This document shows positions 1 through 7,662 of a stretch of DNA of 64,000 bases, piece by piece. Position 1 is the first letter of the stretch. Every line of letters begins with the position of its first letter. The stretch comes from Acetobacteraceae bacterium. Lineage in GTDB: Bacteria > Pseudomonadota > Alphaproteobacteria > Acetobacterales > Acetobacteraceae. Under the pieces are notes generated by a model. It had not been told where the DNA came from. It saw only the letters and a program-made list of their open reading frames with translations, and searched no databases. The translations under genes were made by a program, and so were the position numbers. The DNA is taken from the NCBI GenBank assembly GCA_024280945.1, contig JAMXLO010000137.1, forward strand, positions 1 to 64,000, given 5' to 3'.

Positions 1-132
1 GCGCCGCCTATCCTTCTCGCTGATACCGAAGGCTAGCCCGCAACAACCACATTTGTAGTCGGTGCAAGTGCCGCGTTCTGCTGGCACGGTCACGCCAGCG
101 ATTCCGCAGCGGGGACAAGCTAAGTCACTCAT
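1..132 (-). CDS. Small zinc-ribbon-like protein, partial (runs off the window)
   Basis: Reading leftwards from the ATG at 132, the frame stays open to the window edge and gives 44 residues. Two CxxC-type pairs (CPRC near residue 6 and CGCC near residue 29) suggest a zinc ribbon. The ATG overlaps the last 8 bases of the upstream ORF (125-364), so the two are probably translationally coupled. No function is recognised. Such small paired ORFs are common in phage-derived or accessory DNA, which is inference only. The C-terminus is outside the window. Confidence 0.5.
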   Translation of the reverse strand, partial: MSDLACPRCGIAGVTVPAERGTCTDYKCGCCGLAFGISEKDRRR

Positions 133-364
133 CGGAACGCGGTGTCACGGTCGGATCAAGAGGCTGCACCCAGACTCGTGCGCCGGCGTTCGACACTTTG
201 CGCAGCAACGCGATCGATTCCGGGTCCACCTCGCTCGCCTTGAAAGCGAGCAAGTTGAAAGCGAGCAAGCCCACCCCGGCAACAAGCGCAGGCGCTCCGC
301 CTCGGTCAACAAATTCAATGCCATCCATCGCGCGGCATGTCGCCACTGCCGCTACGGGAGACAA
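125..364 (-). CDS. Hypothetical protein of about 67-79 residues
   Basis: An open frame that reads like real protein, with a hydrophobic stretch in the middle, ending 8 bases inside the start of the zinc-ribbon gene. The likely start is either the first codon at 364 or the ATG at 328; neither has a clear ribosome site. A 15-bp tandem duplication (240-269) inside it encodes the repeated LLAF segment. No family is recognised. Coupling to a small CxxC protein is the only functional hint. Confidence 0.4.
   Translation of the reverse strand: MSPVAAVATCRAMDGIEFVDRGGAPALVAGVGLLAFNLLAFKASEVDPESIALLRKVSNAGARVWVQPLDPTVTPRSDE
240..269. repeat. 15-bp tandem duplication
   Basis: The unit TTGAAAGCGAGCAAG occurs twice head to tail (240-254 and 255-269). 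It lies in frame within the small minus-strand ORF, where it duplicates a five-residue segment. It is probably a recent slippage event. Confidence 0.8.
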
Positions 365-1261
365 TGCTACAAACGCAGGCGTGGTCTCACTGTTGCGTCA
401 GCAGGGGCGGAGTGGACCGCCTGGCCTGGCAGCATAGCATGAGAACATTGGAAACGAGGGCCTGTCCTCTCATCAAGCGCTAGCGACTGCAAACCGCCAT
501 CGCCCCTGACGGTGACAATCCCCAGAGTCCGTTTTGCGGTGCGGACCGTCCTGTAGAGGTTGCGGTTGGACCCTTGCCGTCCCACTTGCGCCGTCGCAGC
601 AATGCGGTCCCTGACCGCGCTGTTTGCATCTCTTCCCCAGACTTGGCGGTGCCCTTGGGTGCCGCTTATTCTTGTGCGCACCGAGACGCGGCTCGGGTGA
701 AGACCCGCCGAACTGCTGCGCGATTGCGGGAGATCAGTCGTCCTCCACACGGCGCTAGGCTTGCTGGTGACGGCGGTGGCTTGCGTGCGGCGATAGCGAT
801 CACTCTTTAGCCTCCGGCCCCTACAGAGGCACGCGCCGCGGTCTGACGCGGCTGTTCAATTCCTCTCCCGTCACCAGCCACCCCGCGGATACCCAGCCGC
901 CGCAGCGCATCCGGCGCAAGGCTTCGCCTACCGTCCATCGGCCGCTGTAGCAGGCCGCCAGTGCGGCGACCGTATAGCTGCGCTCGCCGCGGCAACCGTG
1001 CGTTAGGCAATCCACCGCCAAGCAGAAGCCGCGGAACCCTGTCAGGGGAGCGGACAGGATTGCTGCCCGCTGGCCGCGGGCTGAGGCATTGGCGGCCGCG
1101 CGAGAACAAAGGAGGAACTAACCGTTGGGTCGCCTTCACTTGGCGTTTGTGGGCCGGCGTGAGGCGCAAGACGGTTGATCCGTGGTTCCCCGTTATTACC
1201 CGCGATTACCCACCGCGGCGAACCGGCGGTGGTCCGGCTAATCTAAGCCTTTGAAATGCCT
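365..1261. other. Gene-poor stretch
   Basis: About 900 bases with overlapping short ORFs on both strands that have the arginine- and serine-rich composition typical of shadow frames in GC-rich DNA. Only one small frame (821-1021, minus) reads like protein and is listed separately. No tRNA, hairpin terminator or recognisable domain was seen here. Confidence 0.5.
821..1021 (-). CDS. Possible small hypothetical protein
   Basis: A 66-residue frame containing a Cys/His-bearing start (DCLTHGCRGERSY) and the phrase WTVGEALRRMRC, which resembles short alphaproteobacterial zinc-finger-like hypotheticals seen in accessory DNA. The frame stays open upstream past 1080 without a good start codon, so the N-terminus is undefined and the gene may be a remnant. 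The overlapping longer frame at 807-1169 has poor composition and was not preferred. Confidence 0.3.
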   Translation of the reverse strand: MAVDCLTHGCRGERSYTVAALAACYSGRWTVGEALRRMRCGGWVSAGWLVTGEELNSRVRPRRVPL

Positions 1262-1337
1262 TGGCGTCCCCTACGGGATTCGAACCCGTGTTGCCGCCGT
1301 GAGAGGGCGGTGTCCTGGGCCACTAGACGAAGGGGAC
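1262..1337 (-). tRNA. tRNA-Glu (anticodon CTC)
   Basis: The minus strand folds as a full cloverleaf. The acceptor GTCCCCT pairs with AGGGGAC, the anticodon stem CCGCC/GGCGG carries the loop CTCTCAC (anticodon CTC), and the T-arm contains GGTTCGAATCC. The 3' CCA is encoded at 1262-1264. Confidence 0.96.
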
Positions 1338-1352
1338 CAACTCAGGCCGGGC

Positions 1353-1381
1353 CTTCTAGGGCAGCCGGCGGCCAAGTTCAA
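1353..1381 (-). promoter_or_regulatory. Promoter for tRNA-Glu
   Basis: On the minus strand TTGAAC (1376-1381) and TAGAAG (1353-1358) are separated by 17 bases and sit about 16 bases upstream of the tRNA 5' end. The element lies just past the DUF6476 stop codon. Confidence 0.55.
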
Positions 1382-1387
1382 GCAAGG

Positions 1388-1687
1388 TCATGGCCGCGGT
1401 GGCGGTGCTGCGTCTCCAAGTTCTACCCGCCCGGCCACCGAGCCAGTCCGGGGATCGATCAATACGATCCGGTCCGTACCACCACCTTGCAGCAGCGCCG
1501 CCAACCGGTCCCCGGCCGCTGCGACTCCAACGATCCGCGTCCCACTAGGCTCATTCAGCACCAGCGCTGTCTCGATCGGAACCGGTTCTGGCCGCCCGAG
1601 ACGCTGCGCGATCACCACCACCAGAACCGTCGTCGCGACCACGATCAGCAGCCCCATGCCGATGGTGATCGCCTTCAACAGCCGCAT
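1388..1687 (-). CDS. DUF6476 family single-pass membrane protein
   Basis: This 99-residue protein begins with a short basic segment and one transmembrane helix (about residues 5-28). A small extracytoplasmic domain follows, with a pattern (ETALVLNEPSGTRIVGVA, then DRIVLIDPRTG) typical of the alphaproteobacterial DUF6476 family, which is commonly found divergent from rluD. The same arrangement is seen here, with a 51-bp divergent gap. Function is unknown; the location suggests a periplasm-facing membrane protein. It ends just upstream of the tRNA-Glu promoter. Confidence 0.75.
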   Translation of the reverse strand: MRLLKAITIGMGLLIVVATTVLVVVIAQRLGRPEPVPIETALVLNEPSGTRIVGVAAAGDRLAALLQGGGTDRIVLIDPRTGSVAGRVELGDAAPPPRP

Positions 1688-1738
1688 ACGGCCCTCCCCG
1701 CTTCCCCACGCACGTCAATCGCGCTATCCGCAACCGCC

Positions 1739-2740
1739 ATGGAAGCCCAGGTGCCAGACACCGCTTCGTTCACCGTTGTGGCGGGACCGGAGGCACGGGG
1801 CGAAAGACTCGATCGCTTCCTCGCCGCCACGTTCGGCACACTGTCGCGCTCGCGCGTGAAGTCGCTGATCGAGCAGGGTTGTGCCCGTCGCAACGGCGAC
1901 GTGGTCAGGGATCCATCGGAACTGGTGCGACCCGGCGCCACCTACGCGCTCGATCTGCCGCCGGCTGTGCCCGCCACTCCGCAAGCGCAGCCAATCCCAT
2001 TTCCCATTCTCTTTGAGGACACCGACCTGATCGTGCTCGACAAGCCCCCCGGTCTGGTTGTCCATCCTGCCCCCGGCAACGAGGACGGCACGCTGGTGAA
2101 TGCTCTCCTGGCACATTGCGGAGACCAGCTCACCGGCATCGGGGGTGAGCGTCGGCCGGGGATCGTCCACCGGCTGGACAAGGATACCTCCGGCGTCATG
2201 GTCGTGGCCAAGACCCAGTTCGCCAATACGGCATTGACCGCCGCCTTCGCCGCTCGTGACATCGACCGCGCCTATCTTTCTCTCATCTGGGGCTTACCCG
2301 ATCCGCGCGTCGGTGACATCCAGGGCGACATCGGGCGCGATAAGCGCGACCGAAAGCGCATGGCAGTCGTCACCCGCAATGGCAAACCCGCACTTACGCA
2401 CTATCGCACCTTGCGCGCCTGGCACGGCGCCGTCGCTCTGCTGGAGTGCAGGCTCGCCACTGGCCGGACTCATCAGATTCGCGTGCATCTTGCCAGCCGC
2501 GGCAACCCGGTGGTCGGAGATCCGCTCTACCTACGGCGCGTGCCCACGACGGCACGGGCGCTTCCCGAGTCGGTCCGCAGGCAGCTCCTGGACTTCCCCC
2601 GCCAGGCGCTCCATGCAGCCCGGCTCGGATTCGCCCACCCAAGAACCGGCGAGGCGATGGGCTTCGTGACCGGGATGCCACCGGACATGGCGGCACTCGT
2701 GTCGTCTCTCGATCGTGACCTGCATAAGGTGCAGGTCTGA
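1739..2740 (+). CDS. rluD: Ribosomal large subunit pseudouridine synthase, RluA/RluD family
   Basis: This enzyme converts specific uridines of 23S rRNA to pseudouridine. The 333-residue protein has an N-terminal S4-like RNA-binding segment (about residues 18-80, SRSRVKSLIEQG) followed by the synthase domain. That domain carries the catalytic-Asp motif HRLDKDTSG, the strand motif LDKPPGLVVHP and the C-terminal TGRTHQIRVH motif. The frame is open back to 1256, but that part crosses the tRNA and the divergent gene, so the ATG at 1739 is chosen. RluD rather than RluC is inferred from domain order and from its place upstream of rpoH, as in many alphaproteobacteria. Confidence 0.9.
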   Translation: MEAQVPDTASFTVVAGPEARGERLDRFLAATFGTLSRSRVKSLIEQGCARRNGDVVRDPSELVRPGATYALDLPPAVPATPQAQPIPFPILFEDTDLIVLDKPPGLVVHPAPGNEDGTLVNALLAHCGDQLTGIGGERRPGIVHRLDKDTSGVMVVAKTQFANTALTAAFAARDIDRAYLSLIWGLPDPRVGDIQGDIGRDKRDRKRMAVVTRNGKPALTHYRTLRAWHGAVALLECRLATGRTHQIRVHLASRGNPVVGDPLYLRRVPTTARALPESVRRQLLDFPRQALHAARLGFAHPRTGEAMGFVTGMPPDMAALVSSLDRDLHKVQV

Positions 2741-2755
2741 TATAGGGCAGGATTC

Positions 2756-2784
2756 TTGACAGGACTAATGCGGTCCTGTATACG
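2756..2784 (+). promoter_or_regulatory. Strong housekeeping promoter upstream of rpoH
   Basis: A perfect -35 TTGACA (2756-2761), a 17-base spacer and the -10-like TATACG (2779-2784). It starts 15 bases after the rluD stop codon and is the best sigma-70 match seen in the window. It predicts a leader of roughly 180 bases before the rpoH start. Confidence 0.75.
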
Positions 2785-2795
2785 ACCTCCTGCCG

Positions 2796-2953
2796 GGCGA
2801 ACGGGTGTTTTGCGCCGGTGGGACGTCCGGAAACACGCCGCCAAATCAATGGGACGAGTATCCGGGACGTGAAGTCCCTTCCCGCACCCATCGAGTGGTT
2901 CAGTCACATTCAGGCCTCACTCTTGCGCCGTAGTGGGCAAGCGTAAGGCACGA
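2796..2953 (+). promoter_or_regulatory. Structured 5' leader of rpoH
   Basis: The long leader can form a hairpin pairing GTGTTT...CCGG with CCGG-AAACAC (about 2805-2846, with a small bulge). It is followed by a second hairpin, GGGAC GTGAA GTCCC (2863-2877). It does not match a riboswitch or RNA thermometer class I can name with confidence. Control of rpoH translation by leader structure is well known in enterobacteria; a similar role here is inference. Confidence 0.4.
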
Positions 2954-2969
2954 CGAAAGGAGCCTGCAG

Positions 2970-3884
2970 TTGGCCTCTGCCGTCATCAACGTCGCACCCG
3001 AGGGCAACCTCTCGCGGTATCTCCAGGAGATCCGCAAGTTCCCAATGCTATCACCCGAGGAGGAACTCGCTCTCTCCAAGCGGTGGCGCGACCATCAAGA
3101 TATGGAAGCGGCACACAAGCTTGTCACATCACATCTGCGGCTCGTGGCGAAGATCGCCATGGGTTATCGCGGCTACGGCCTGCCGGTGGGGGAACTGATC
3201 TCCGAGGGCAATGTCGGCATGATGCAGGCGGTGAAGCGGTTCGACCCCGACCGGGGGTTTCGCCTCGCTACTTACGCGATGTGGTGGATTCGCGCCGCGA
3301 TCCAGGAATACATCCTGCACAGCTGGTCCCTGGTGAAGATGGGCACGACCGCAGCCCAGAAGAAGCTCTTCTTCAACCTGCGCCGATTGAAGGGTCAGAT
3401 GCAGGCGATCGACGACGGCGATCTGCAGCCCGAGCAGGTCGCGAAGATCGCCCGTATGCTCGACGTCCCAGAGCAGGACGTGATCAGCATGAATCGCCGG
3501 CTGGCCGCGCCGGACCACAGCCTGAACGCGACGGTCAGGCAGGACAGTGAAGGCGAGTGGCAGGACTGGCTGGTCGACGAGACAGAAAGCCAGGAAGCCA
3601 GCTACGCCGATAGAGAGGAACTCAGCGGCCGGAAGGCACTGCTGTCAGGTGCCCTCAAGACACTGAACGAGCGCGAGCGGCACATTCTGATCGAGCGTCG
3701 CCTCAAGGATAATCCTACCACGCTTGAGGATCTGTCGCAGCAATACGGCATCTCGCGCGAGCGGGTGCGGCAGATCGAGGTTCGCGCCTTCGAGAAGCTG
3801 CAGAAAGCCATGAAGTCGCAGATCGCTGAACGGCGTCAGCAGTCTCAGTCTGCCGTTGCCGCACGACAAGCGGTGCGGGCCTAG
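2970..3884 (+). CDS. rpoH: RNA polymerase heat-shock sigma factor RpoH (sigma-32)
   Basis: It directs RNA polymerase to heat-shock promoters. The 304-residue protein has region 1.2 (SRYLQEIRKFPML), region 2 (GELISEGNVGMMQAVKRFDPDRGFRL in segments), the RpoH-specific box QKKLFFNLR near residue 130, and region 4 with the helix-turn-helix GISRERVRQIEVRAFEKL. The start is TTG at 2970, because it is preceded at the right distance by GAAAGGAG (2954-2961); no ATG fits the family N-terminus. It is transcribed from its own promoter after rluD. Its stop codon directly abuts the stop codon of the convergent minus-strand membrane gene. Confidence 0.95.
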   Translation: MASAVINVAPEGNLSRYLQEIRKFPMLSPEEELALSKRWRDHQDMEAAHKLVTSHLRLVAKIAMGYRGYGLPVGELISEGNVGMMQAVKRFDPDRGFRLATYAMWWIRAAIQEYILHSWSLVKMGTTAAQKKLFFNLRRLKGQMQAIDDGDLQPEQVAKIARMLDVPEQDVISMNRRLAAPDHSLNATVRQDSEGEWQDWLVDETESQEASYADREELSGRKALLSGALKTLNERERHILIERRLKDNPTTLEDLSQQYGISRERVRQIEVRAFEKLQKAMKSQIAERRQQSQSAVAARQAVRA

Positions 3885-4367
3885 CTAGACCGCCCGTTCC
3901 GGCTGGACCGGAGGCTCTGGCGGGTTCTCCAGCCCCCAGGCCTCCACCAGGCGCACCCGCTCCGACTCGAGCCGCGCCCGCCGGGCGATACTCAGTGCCT
4001 CGAGCGCCGCGCGTGCCGCGAATGGCATGAGCTCGGCCAGCAGCCATCCCGCCGCCGCTGCACTCCAGGCGGTTCCGACCACGTCCAGGTCGCCCAGCAG
4101 CGCTGTGGCGGCCGCTAATGAGTGTCCGGATGTCCAGAGGGTCCGCAGAGGCCCTATAGAAGCAGCCATGCCGAACAGAGCGATACTGCGCGCCCTGGGC
4201 CGGCCGGGCTCCTGATCCAACGCCACGGCGACGAGCATTGGCGCCAACAGGACCCCGAGCAGAAGCGCCGTGGGTGTTGCCAGCGTGACCAACGCCCCGC
4301 AGAGCAATCCCTGCAGCCAGGTCAGCGAGCGCTGTCGTTGCTGTGGCTGGGATGTGCGCTTGGCCAT
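3885..4367 (-). CDS. Hypothetical multi-pass membrane protein, partner of the pseudokinase
   Basis: This 160-residue protein has a basic glutamine-rich N-terminus, two hydrophobic segments at about residues 18-52, further hydrophobic stretches around residues 65-120, and a charged C-terminal tail. No family is recognised. It starts 7 bases after the pseudokinase stop, and its stop codon directly abuts that of rpoH, so it is the last gene of the hisZ-purA-pseudokinase unit. Co-transcription suggests that it works at the membrane together with the tail-anchored pseudokinase; that is inference. Confidence 0.65.
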   Translation of the reverse strand: MAKRTSQPQQRQRSLTWLQGLLCGALVTLATPTALLLGVLLAPMLVAVALDQEPGRPRARSIALFGMAASIGPLRTLWTSGHSLAAATALLGDLDVVGTAWSAAAAGWLLAELMPFAARAALEALSIARRARLESERVRLVEAWGLENPPEPPVQPERAV

Positions 4368-4374
4368 GCCCGCC

Positions 4375-6318
4375 TCAGCCGAGTGCAGCGATCACCAAGG
4401 CGACGGCCAGCGCGGCGAGGCCGAGACCGGCAGCGATCTCTTGGCCGAGTCGGGTAGCAGTCGCAGTCCTGCCCCCGCTGCCGCCGCTGATCTGCGCAAG
4501 TTCTGCGTCGAGACCAGCCAGCGCAGCGGCTGCTTCCTGTGCTTCTCGCACGTCTGCGCTGCGCGCGCCTGGATCGTCGAGCACATGAAGCATCGGAGCC
4601 AAGTACCCGGCAGCTGCAAGCGGCTGAAGGCGGTGCTCGATGCCTGCACGCCGCTCTCGGTTCCTCCATGTCGAGACCACAGGGCTTGCTCTTGCTGCAA
4701 GCCAGGCGGCAAGGGCCGGCAATGGTCGTGGATGCAGCCGTGACTGCAACTGCGCCAGGGTCCGGATTTGGGCCAGGCACGCGGCGGCGCCGCCAATCTG
4801 GGTCGAAAGTTCGTTGTCCAGGCGACGCTCGAGGCGAGCGGCGATGAACGCCGCCACGTGTCCGTCAATTGGATCCGTTTGCTGGCGTTCTGCGTGTCCT
4901 GCCACCTCCTCGAGTGCGGGCAGCAGATCAGCCAGCCGGGCAACCCAGTGCCCCACCAGCAGCGGACTCCTGCAGGGCATCAGCGGGTTCAGCAGGTAAG
5001 TCAACCGCGACATATCCCCAGAGCCTTGGCCGCCACGCTGCGGCAGCCAGCTGTGGCGCTGCCGCGCTTCAGCCCTTAGCATCGCCACGTCGCATCGGTC
5101 GGCACGCAGACTGGCCCAGTTGGCCGCCTCCTCACGAACAATGACTTCCTCCAATCGGACGAGGACGTCGGGGGCGTCGGCCTGCGCAACAGCGAGGGCT
5201 GGCCCGATGCCGTCAGGCCAGATGGCAACCCCGCGCCAACAGAGCGGCGCCAGCGGGTCGATGAGTGCCACGGCACGCATGAGCAGTTCTGCATCATTGC
5301 CAGGCGTCACATCGTCCACACGATGGCGCACCAGCTCCTCTACCCCGGCGGCAACCTGCGCATCGCCCAGGCTCCGACGAAGCCATTGCTCCACCCTACC
5401 GCTGCGCACTGCCTGCGCGCCCTCGTCCGGTACGACGGCGAGCGCCAGAGCGAGCGACCTTGTACTCCAGACTTCACCCCCCGACAGCGTCATGGGGCGT
5501 TGCGCCCGGCGCGGTGGCCGCGCTGCGACGCGACGCCCGCGGGCGCTGGCCGGGTCTAGGAGCAGCGCGGGGGTCGGTCGATGCTCCGGGTCTTCCGCCA
5601 CCATGCCGCGCACGAGATCGCCAATCACCGGCGGCAAACGCTCGTCGCCGGCGAGGGCCGCATAGGTTCCTAGCTCCAGTTTCCGGCGTATGATGGTGGT
5701 GTCGTCATGCTGCTCCAATACTGGATGGCCGAGCGCGAGGCACAGCAGCAGCACCCCCAAAGCGTAGACATCGTCTGCGATCGTTCCTTCGCCGCGGCCG
5801 GCTGGCAGGCACATGGCCGAGTAGGGCGGCTCGAACAGCGCGGGCTGTGTCATGGCGGGTGGCCCGGTCCACGCGGTCCCCATGACGACCGGCTGGCCCG
5901 GTACGCTCTGGAAGACGTTGTCGAGCCGGATCCCACGGTGGGTGATGCCGCGCGCCGTGAGAGTGTCGAGCACGCGCGCTGCTGGGCGCAGCACGCAGCC
6001 AAGTAGTTCTGCCTCCGGCCACGGACGTCGGCGTGCCTGCACGCTGGGACCGGTTGGCGCCAGGCAGATGGCGTAGCAGGCCTCGCGCACCTGGCCATAG
6101 GCAACCGGCGTCAATAGTCCCTCGATTGGCGCTGACAGCACGTGAAACGCCCGCGGGCGCGGGGGCAGATGACGGTCGATCTGAATGGCCATCAGGTCGG
6201 TGCGTCCGACGAGGCGATCGGTCACCCCAAACGACGCGAGCCCACCCACTGGGGAGAGCTTGCGGCCGGTCTCGACCTCGTACTGGTCGGAAATCAGGGT
6301 CCTGGCAGGACTGGCCAT
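4375..6318 (-). CDS. Tail-anchored protein-kinase-like protein lacking catalytic residues (predicted pseudokinase)
   Basis: This 647-residue protein has a Ser/Thr-kinase-like fold in residues about 10-270. The segment ADDVYALGVLLLCLALG corresponds to kinase subdomain IX, and EDPEHRPT to subdomain XI. The three key residues are missing. The VAIK lysine position reads MAIQ (Q46), the HRD loop reads HRG (G129, with N134 kept), and the DFG position reads MGT (146-148). There is no glycine-rich loop. A long alanine- and leucine-rich region follows, and the protein ends in a single hydrophobic helix (about 628-647), so it is probably tail-anchored with the kinase domain in the cytoplasm. It lies 51 bases after purA and 7 bases before a membrane-protein gene. 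The ATG at 6318 is preferred over a TTG at 6339 because AAGGA lies upstream of it. ATP binding is unlikely; a scaffold or sensor role is inference. Confidence 0.75.
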   Translation of the reverse strand: MASPARTLISDQYEVETGRKLSPVGGLASFGVTDRLVGRTDLMAIQIDRHLPPRPRAFHVLSAPIEGLLTPVAYGQVREACYAICLAPTGPSVQARRRPWPEAELLGCVLRPAARVLDTLTARGITHRGIRLDNVFQSVPGQPVVMGTAWTGPPAMTQPALFEPPYSAMCLPAGRGEGTIADDVYALGVLLLCLALGHPVLEQHDDTTIIRRKLELGTYAALAGDERLPPVIGDLVRGMVAEDPEHRPTPALLLDPASARGRRVAARPPRRAQRPMTLSGGEVWSTRSLALALAVVPDEGAQAVRSGRVEQWLRRSLGDAQVAAGVEELVRHRVDDVTPGNDAELLMRAVALIDPLAPLCWRGVAIWPDGIGPALAVAQADAPDVLVRLEEVIVREEAANWASLRADRCDVAMLRAEARQRHSWLPQRGGQGSGDMSRLTYLLNPLMPCRSPLLVGHWVARLADLLPALEEVAGHAERQQTDPIDGHVAAFIAARLERRLDNELSTQIGGAAACLAQIRTLAQLQSRLHPRPLPALAAWLAARASPVVSTWRNRERRAGIEHRLQPLAAAGYLAPMLHVLDDPGARSADVREAQEAAAALAGLDAELAQISGGSGGRTATATRLGQEIAAGLGLAALAVALVIAALG

Positions 6319-6369
6319 TGCGCGACCAATCCTTGGCAAGAAAGGTTGACGATCGGTGATCGCGCAGAA

Positions 6370-7659
6370 CTATCCCTCGAACGGGTCGCGCATAAGAATT
6401 GTATCGTCGCGTTCCGGACTGGTGGAGAGCAGTGTCACAGGGGCTTCCACCAACTCCTCGATCCGCCGCACATACTTGACCGCCTGGGCCGGCAGCTGGG
6501 CCCAGGAACGCGCCCCCCGGGTCGAGCCCGTCCATCCCTCGACGACCTCGTACTCCGGTTCAGCTGCAGCCTGTGCACCGGGCGCCGCCGGCAGATGCCG
6601 GTAGTGCGCGCCTCTGATACGGTAGCCTGTGCAGATCTTAAGCTCCGGCAATCCGTCCAGCACATCGAGTTTCGTAAGCGCCAGGCCATTGATACCGCCG
6701 ACCTTGACCGCTTGGCGCACCAGCACGGCGTCGAACCAACCACACCGGCGGCGACGGCCTGTGACGGTGCCGAACTCGTTGCCGCGATCACCCAGTAGCT
6801 GGCCCGTCGCATCGGGCAACTCGGTCGGAAACGGTCCCGCCCCTACCCGCGTGCTGTACGCCTTGGCGATTCCGAGTACGAACCCGACAGCGGCGGGCCC
6901 AATACCGGCACCGGCCGCAGCCGTCGCCCCCACGGTATTGCTCGAAGTAACAAAGGGGTATGTGCCGTGATCGACATCCAACATCACCGCCTGTGCACCC
7001 TCGAACAGGATGCGCCGCCCAGCACGTCGCGCCTCGTCCAGCCGTTCCCAAACGGGCTCGGCGAACGGCAGGATCTGCGGCGCCAGCCTAGTCAGGAGGC
7101 CCAGCACCGCTTCCTTGGAAAATACTGTAGCACCAAGTCCTTGCAACAGTGTGTTGTGATGTAGCAGCAGCTCATCCAGCTTATCCGCCAGCGTCTGCGG
7201 CTCCGCCAGGTCGGCAACCCGGATAGCACGCCGCGCCGCTTTGTCCTCGTATGCCGGACCGATGCCGCGCCCGGTGGTCCCGATCCTCCGCTCGCCACGC
7301 GCCACCTCGCGCGCGCGGTCGAGCGCCGGGTGCATCGGCAATATCAGTGTGGCGTTCTCGGCAATCCTCAGGGATGCGGGGGTCACGTCGATCCCCTGCC
7401 CCCTCACCCGCTCGATCTCGGACAGCAGCGCCTCAGGATCGACCACGACACCATTGCCGATAATGCCGATTTTGCCTCGCACCAGGCCCGATGGCAGCAG
7501 CGACAGCTTGTAGGTCTCATTGCCCACCACAAGCGTGTGGCCGGCGTTGTGGCCGCCCTGGAATCGCACCACGATGTCCGCGCGGCTCGCCAGCCAGTCG
7601 ACGACCTTGCCCTTGCCCTCATCGCCCCATTGGGCGCCGATGACCGCAACATTCGCCAT
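6370..7659 (-). CDS. purA: Adenylosuccinate synthase
   Basis: It makes adenylosuccinate from IMP, aspartate and GTP, the first committed step to AMP. The 429-residue protein has the N-terminal P-loop GDEGKGK with catalytic Asp, the HNAGHT motif, [13 protein letters not shown], and the signature [12 protein letters not shown] near residue 300. Length is normal for the family. It starts 3 bases after hisZ and is followed by the pseudokinase gene, so it is the central gene of a minus-strand operon. Confidence 0.96.
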   Translation of the reverse strand: MANVAVIGAQWGDEGKGKVVDWLASRADIVVRFQGGHNAGHTLVVGNETYKLSLLPSGLVRGKIGIIGNGVVVDPEALLSEIERVRGQGIDVTPASLRIAENATLILPMHPALDRAREVARGERRIGTTGRGIGPAYEDKAARRAIRVADLAEPQTLADKLDELLLHHNTLLQGLGATVFSKEAVLGLLTRLAPQILPFAEPVWERLDEARRAGRRILFEGAQAVMLDVDHGTYPFVTSSNTVGATAAAGAGIGPAAVGFVLGIAKAYSTRVGAGPFPTELPDATGQLLGDRGNEFGTVTGRRRRCGWFDAVLVRQAVKVGGINGLALTKLDVLDGLPELKICTGYRIRGAHYRHLPAAPGAQAAAEPEYEVVEGWTGSTRGARSWAQLPAQAVKYVRRIEELVEAPVTLLSTSPERDDTILMRDPFEG

Positions 7660-7662
7660 GCG

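Noticed and set aside
1256-1738. Upstream extension of the rluD frame
   Set aside because: It runs across tRNA-Glu and the DUF6476 gene and lacks protein-like composition.
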